This document shows, in pieces, positions 11,874 through 12,909 of a stretch of DNA of 12,909 nucleotides; positions within the stretch are counted from its first letter, which is position 1, and each line of letters starts with the position of its first letter. The position numbers were made by a program, and so were the translations under genes. Below the pieces are notes generated by a model. The model did no database searches. It was not told where the DNA came from and saw only the letters and a program-made list of their open reading frames with translations. The DNA comes from Grifola frondosa. Its lineage: Eukaryota > Basidiomycota > Agaricomycetes > Polyporales > Grifolaceae. The DNA lies in NCBI GenBank assembly GCA_001683735.1, contig LUGG01000074.1:1-12909 (forward strand). The letters run 5' to 3'.

Positions 11874-12909
11874 AGCCCAGTTCATGAGGGCCATAACGAC
11901 TTGTCTTAGCCCCAAATGGATCTCTATCAGAACCATTAATTGTTAAGAATAAATTAACAACAGGGATTGCGTCCGTTAGCGGAATTAACCTCACTTCTCA
12001 CAATACGAACTGAAGACAGCCATGCAACACCTGTAACTAAGTATTTTTATATTATAAATACTCCTTCATAGAAGTTTGTATACAAGAACTGGTAAGGTTT
12101 TACGCGGAGTATCGTATTAAATAACATGCTTCACTTCGTTTGCTTCGAGACCGACTAATTTTTTTGTTTTCAATTTTGCAATCGTACTCACAAGGCGGAA
12201 TGGTTATCGTGTTAACTTCGCCTCTACTTTTTTAAGTAAAGACTACCATTCATCGTTGACAGATAGGGGTACCTGGGTATCTAATCCTATTTCTACCCTA
12301 ACCTTCGTTTCTCAGCGTCAATCATTAATGGAAAGTGGCTTTCGCCTTGAGTATTCCACTTAGGATCTACGGATATCGACCCTCTTCTAAGCATTATACA
12401 ATTTAACCTCTATTTGATTCTAGCTTTTTATGAATTTTATCTTCGATCTATTAAAGTTAAAACTACAAAAAGCAGCCTACAAACCCTTTACGCCTGTTTT
12501 AAGATGATTAACGTTTGCGTTTTTGGCATTACCGAGTCTTCTGGCACCAACTTTTGACAACACTATTAGTAAGGTAATATCATTATTCTCCCTTACGACA
12601 TCACTCGTGTTAAACACTAATGATTTCAGTTAGCTAGTTCACTCTTGCGAGCATTGACTAATATTCTTGACTGCTGGTAGCATAAATCTACTTGGGAGAT
12701 TTAATTCCCAATGTGGCCCACTGCTCTTTCAAACATGGCTATCGATCATCGGCTTGGTAGGCCTTTACCCTATCAACTACCTAATCGAAATAAATAGAAT
12801 CCTATAGCAGAAAAATTCCTTTTTTTTAAAATAGCTTTATTTTATTACAGAATAAATATCTCCTATTTATGAAGACTATAGGGTATCTCATTTAAATTAC
12901 TCACCTCTA
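11874..12909 (-). rRNA. rns: Mitochondrial small-subunit rRNA, 5' exon (partial at right edge)
   Basis: This is the body of the mitochondrial SSU rRNA, the decoding-site RNA of the mitoribosome. Landmarks on the minus strand: GGTGAGTAAT-like sequence at the right edge (near E. coli 105), so about 100 nt of the 5' end lies outside the window; the fungal MS1 primer site, matching exactly, at 12652-12676; the 530 loop at 12525-12546, with the form CAGAAGACTCGGTAA in place of the bacterial one; GGATTAGATACCC (near 785) at 12275-12287; and the fungal GAAGCATGTTATTTAAT block (near 940) around 12110-12130. The exon ends in CTGGGCT, matching E. coli 1218-1224, where the group I intron enters. Some bases after the 785 motif differ from the usual TAGTCC (here TACCCC); this may be lineage-specific. 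The rRNA otherwise looks intact and functional. Confidence 0.95.

Noticed and set aside
1..12909. Nuclear copy of mitochondrial DNA
   Set aside because: The rRNA, three tRNAs and most cox2 exons are intact and intron cores keep compensatory pairs, while only intron ORFs are rotten. The exon 2 lesion leaves some doubt.
1..12909. CRISPR arrays or bacterial insertion sequences
   Set aside because: No regularly spaced direct repeats, transposase segments or target duplications were seen.

Overview
The window is a piece of a fungal mitochondrial genome, probably from a filamentous Dikarya species (inferred; I cannot place it further). The base composition is very AT-rich. All recognised genes lie on the minus strand and read from right to left. 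The rRNA carries fungal mitochondrial signatures, including an exact match to the MS1 primer site. Three in-frame TGA codons in otherwise open frames of intron ORF remnants read sensibly as Trp (code 4).

Order along the minus strand: rns, entering from the right edge (12909 to about 10120, interrupted by a group I intron at the mS1224 site); trnV(UAC); trnL(UAG); trnR(UCG); a second valine-type tRNA with anticodon AAC; a possible trnL(UAA) remnant; then cox2 from 8492 down to the left edge.

cox2 dominates the window. No single long frame reveals it. I recovered six exons (363, 79, 100, 63, 51 and 14 nt) by recognising COX2 protein segments and requiring group I splice rules: a U before the 5' site and a G at the intron end. 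Five complete group I introns (1386, 2764, 975, 829 and 1827 nt) separate them. A sixth intron starts at position 41 and runs off the left edge. Only 670 of 8451 nt of the gene visible here is exon. Exons 3, 4 and 5 join in frame without lesions. Exon 2 lacks one base.

Every intron ORF here is broken. The rns intron carries an I-OnuI-type double LAGLIDADG protein with two -1 shifts. cox2 intron 1 carries a LAGLIDADG_2-type protein in frame with exon 1. Intron 2 carries a very long GIY-YIG protein with helix-turn-helix repeats at its C-terminus. Intron 3 carries a LAGLIDADG_1-type relic that has lost its catalytic motifs. Introns 4 and 5 carry relics that share a small module. Clean exon junctions beside rotten intron ORFs suggest real introns that still splice but have lost homing, although some single-base indels in homopolymers could be sequencing errors. 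GC-rich hairpin elements, two of them copies of one another in opposite orientation, sit inside the decayed intron ORFs and look like mobile GC clusters.
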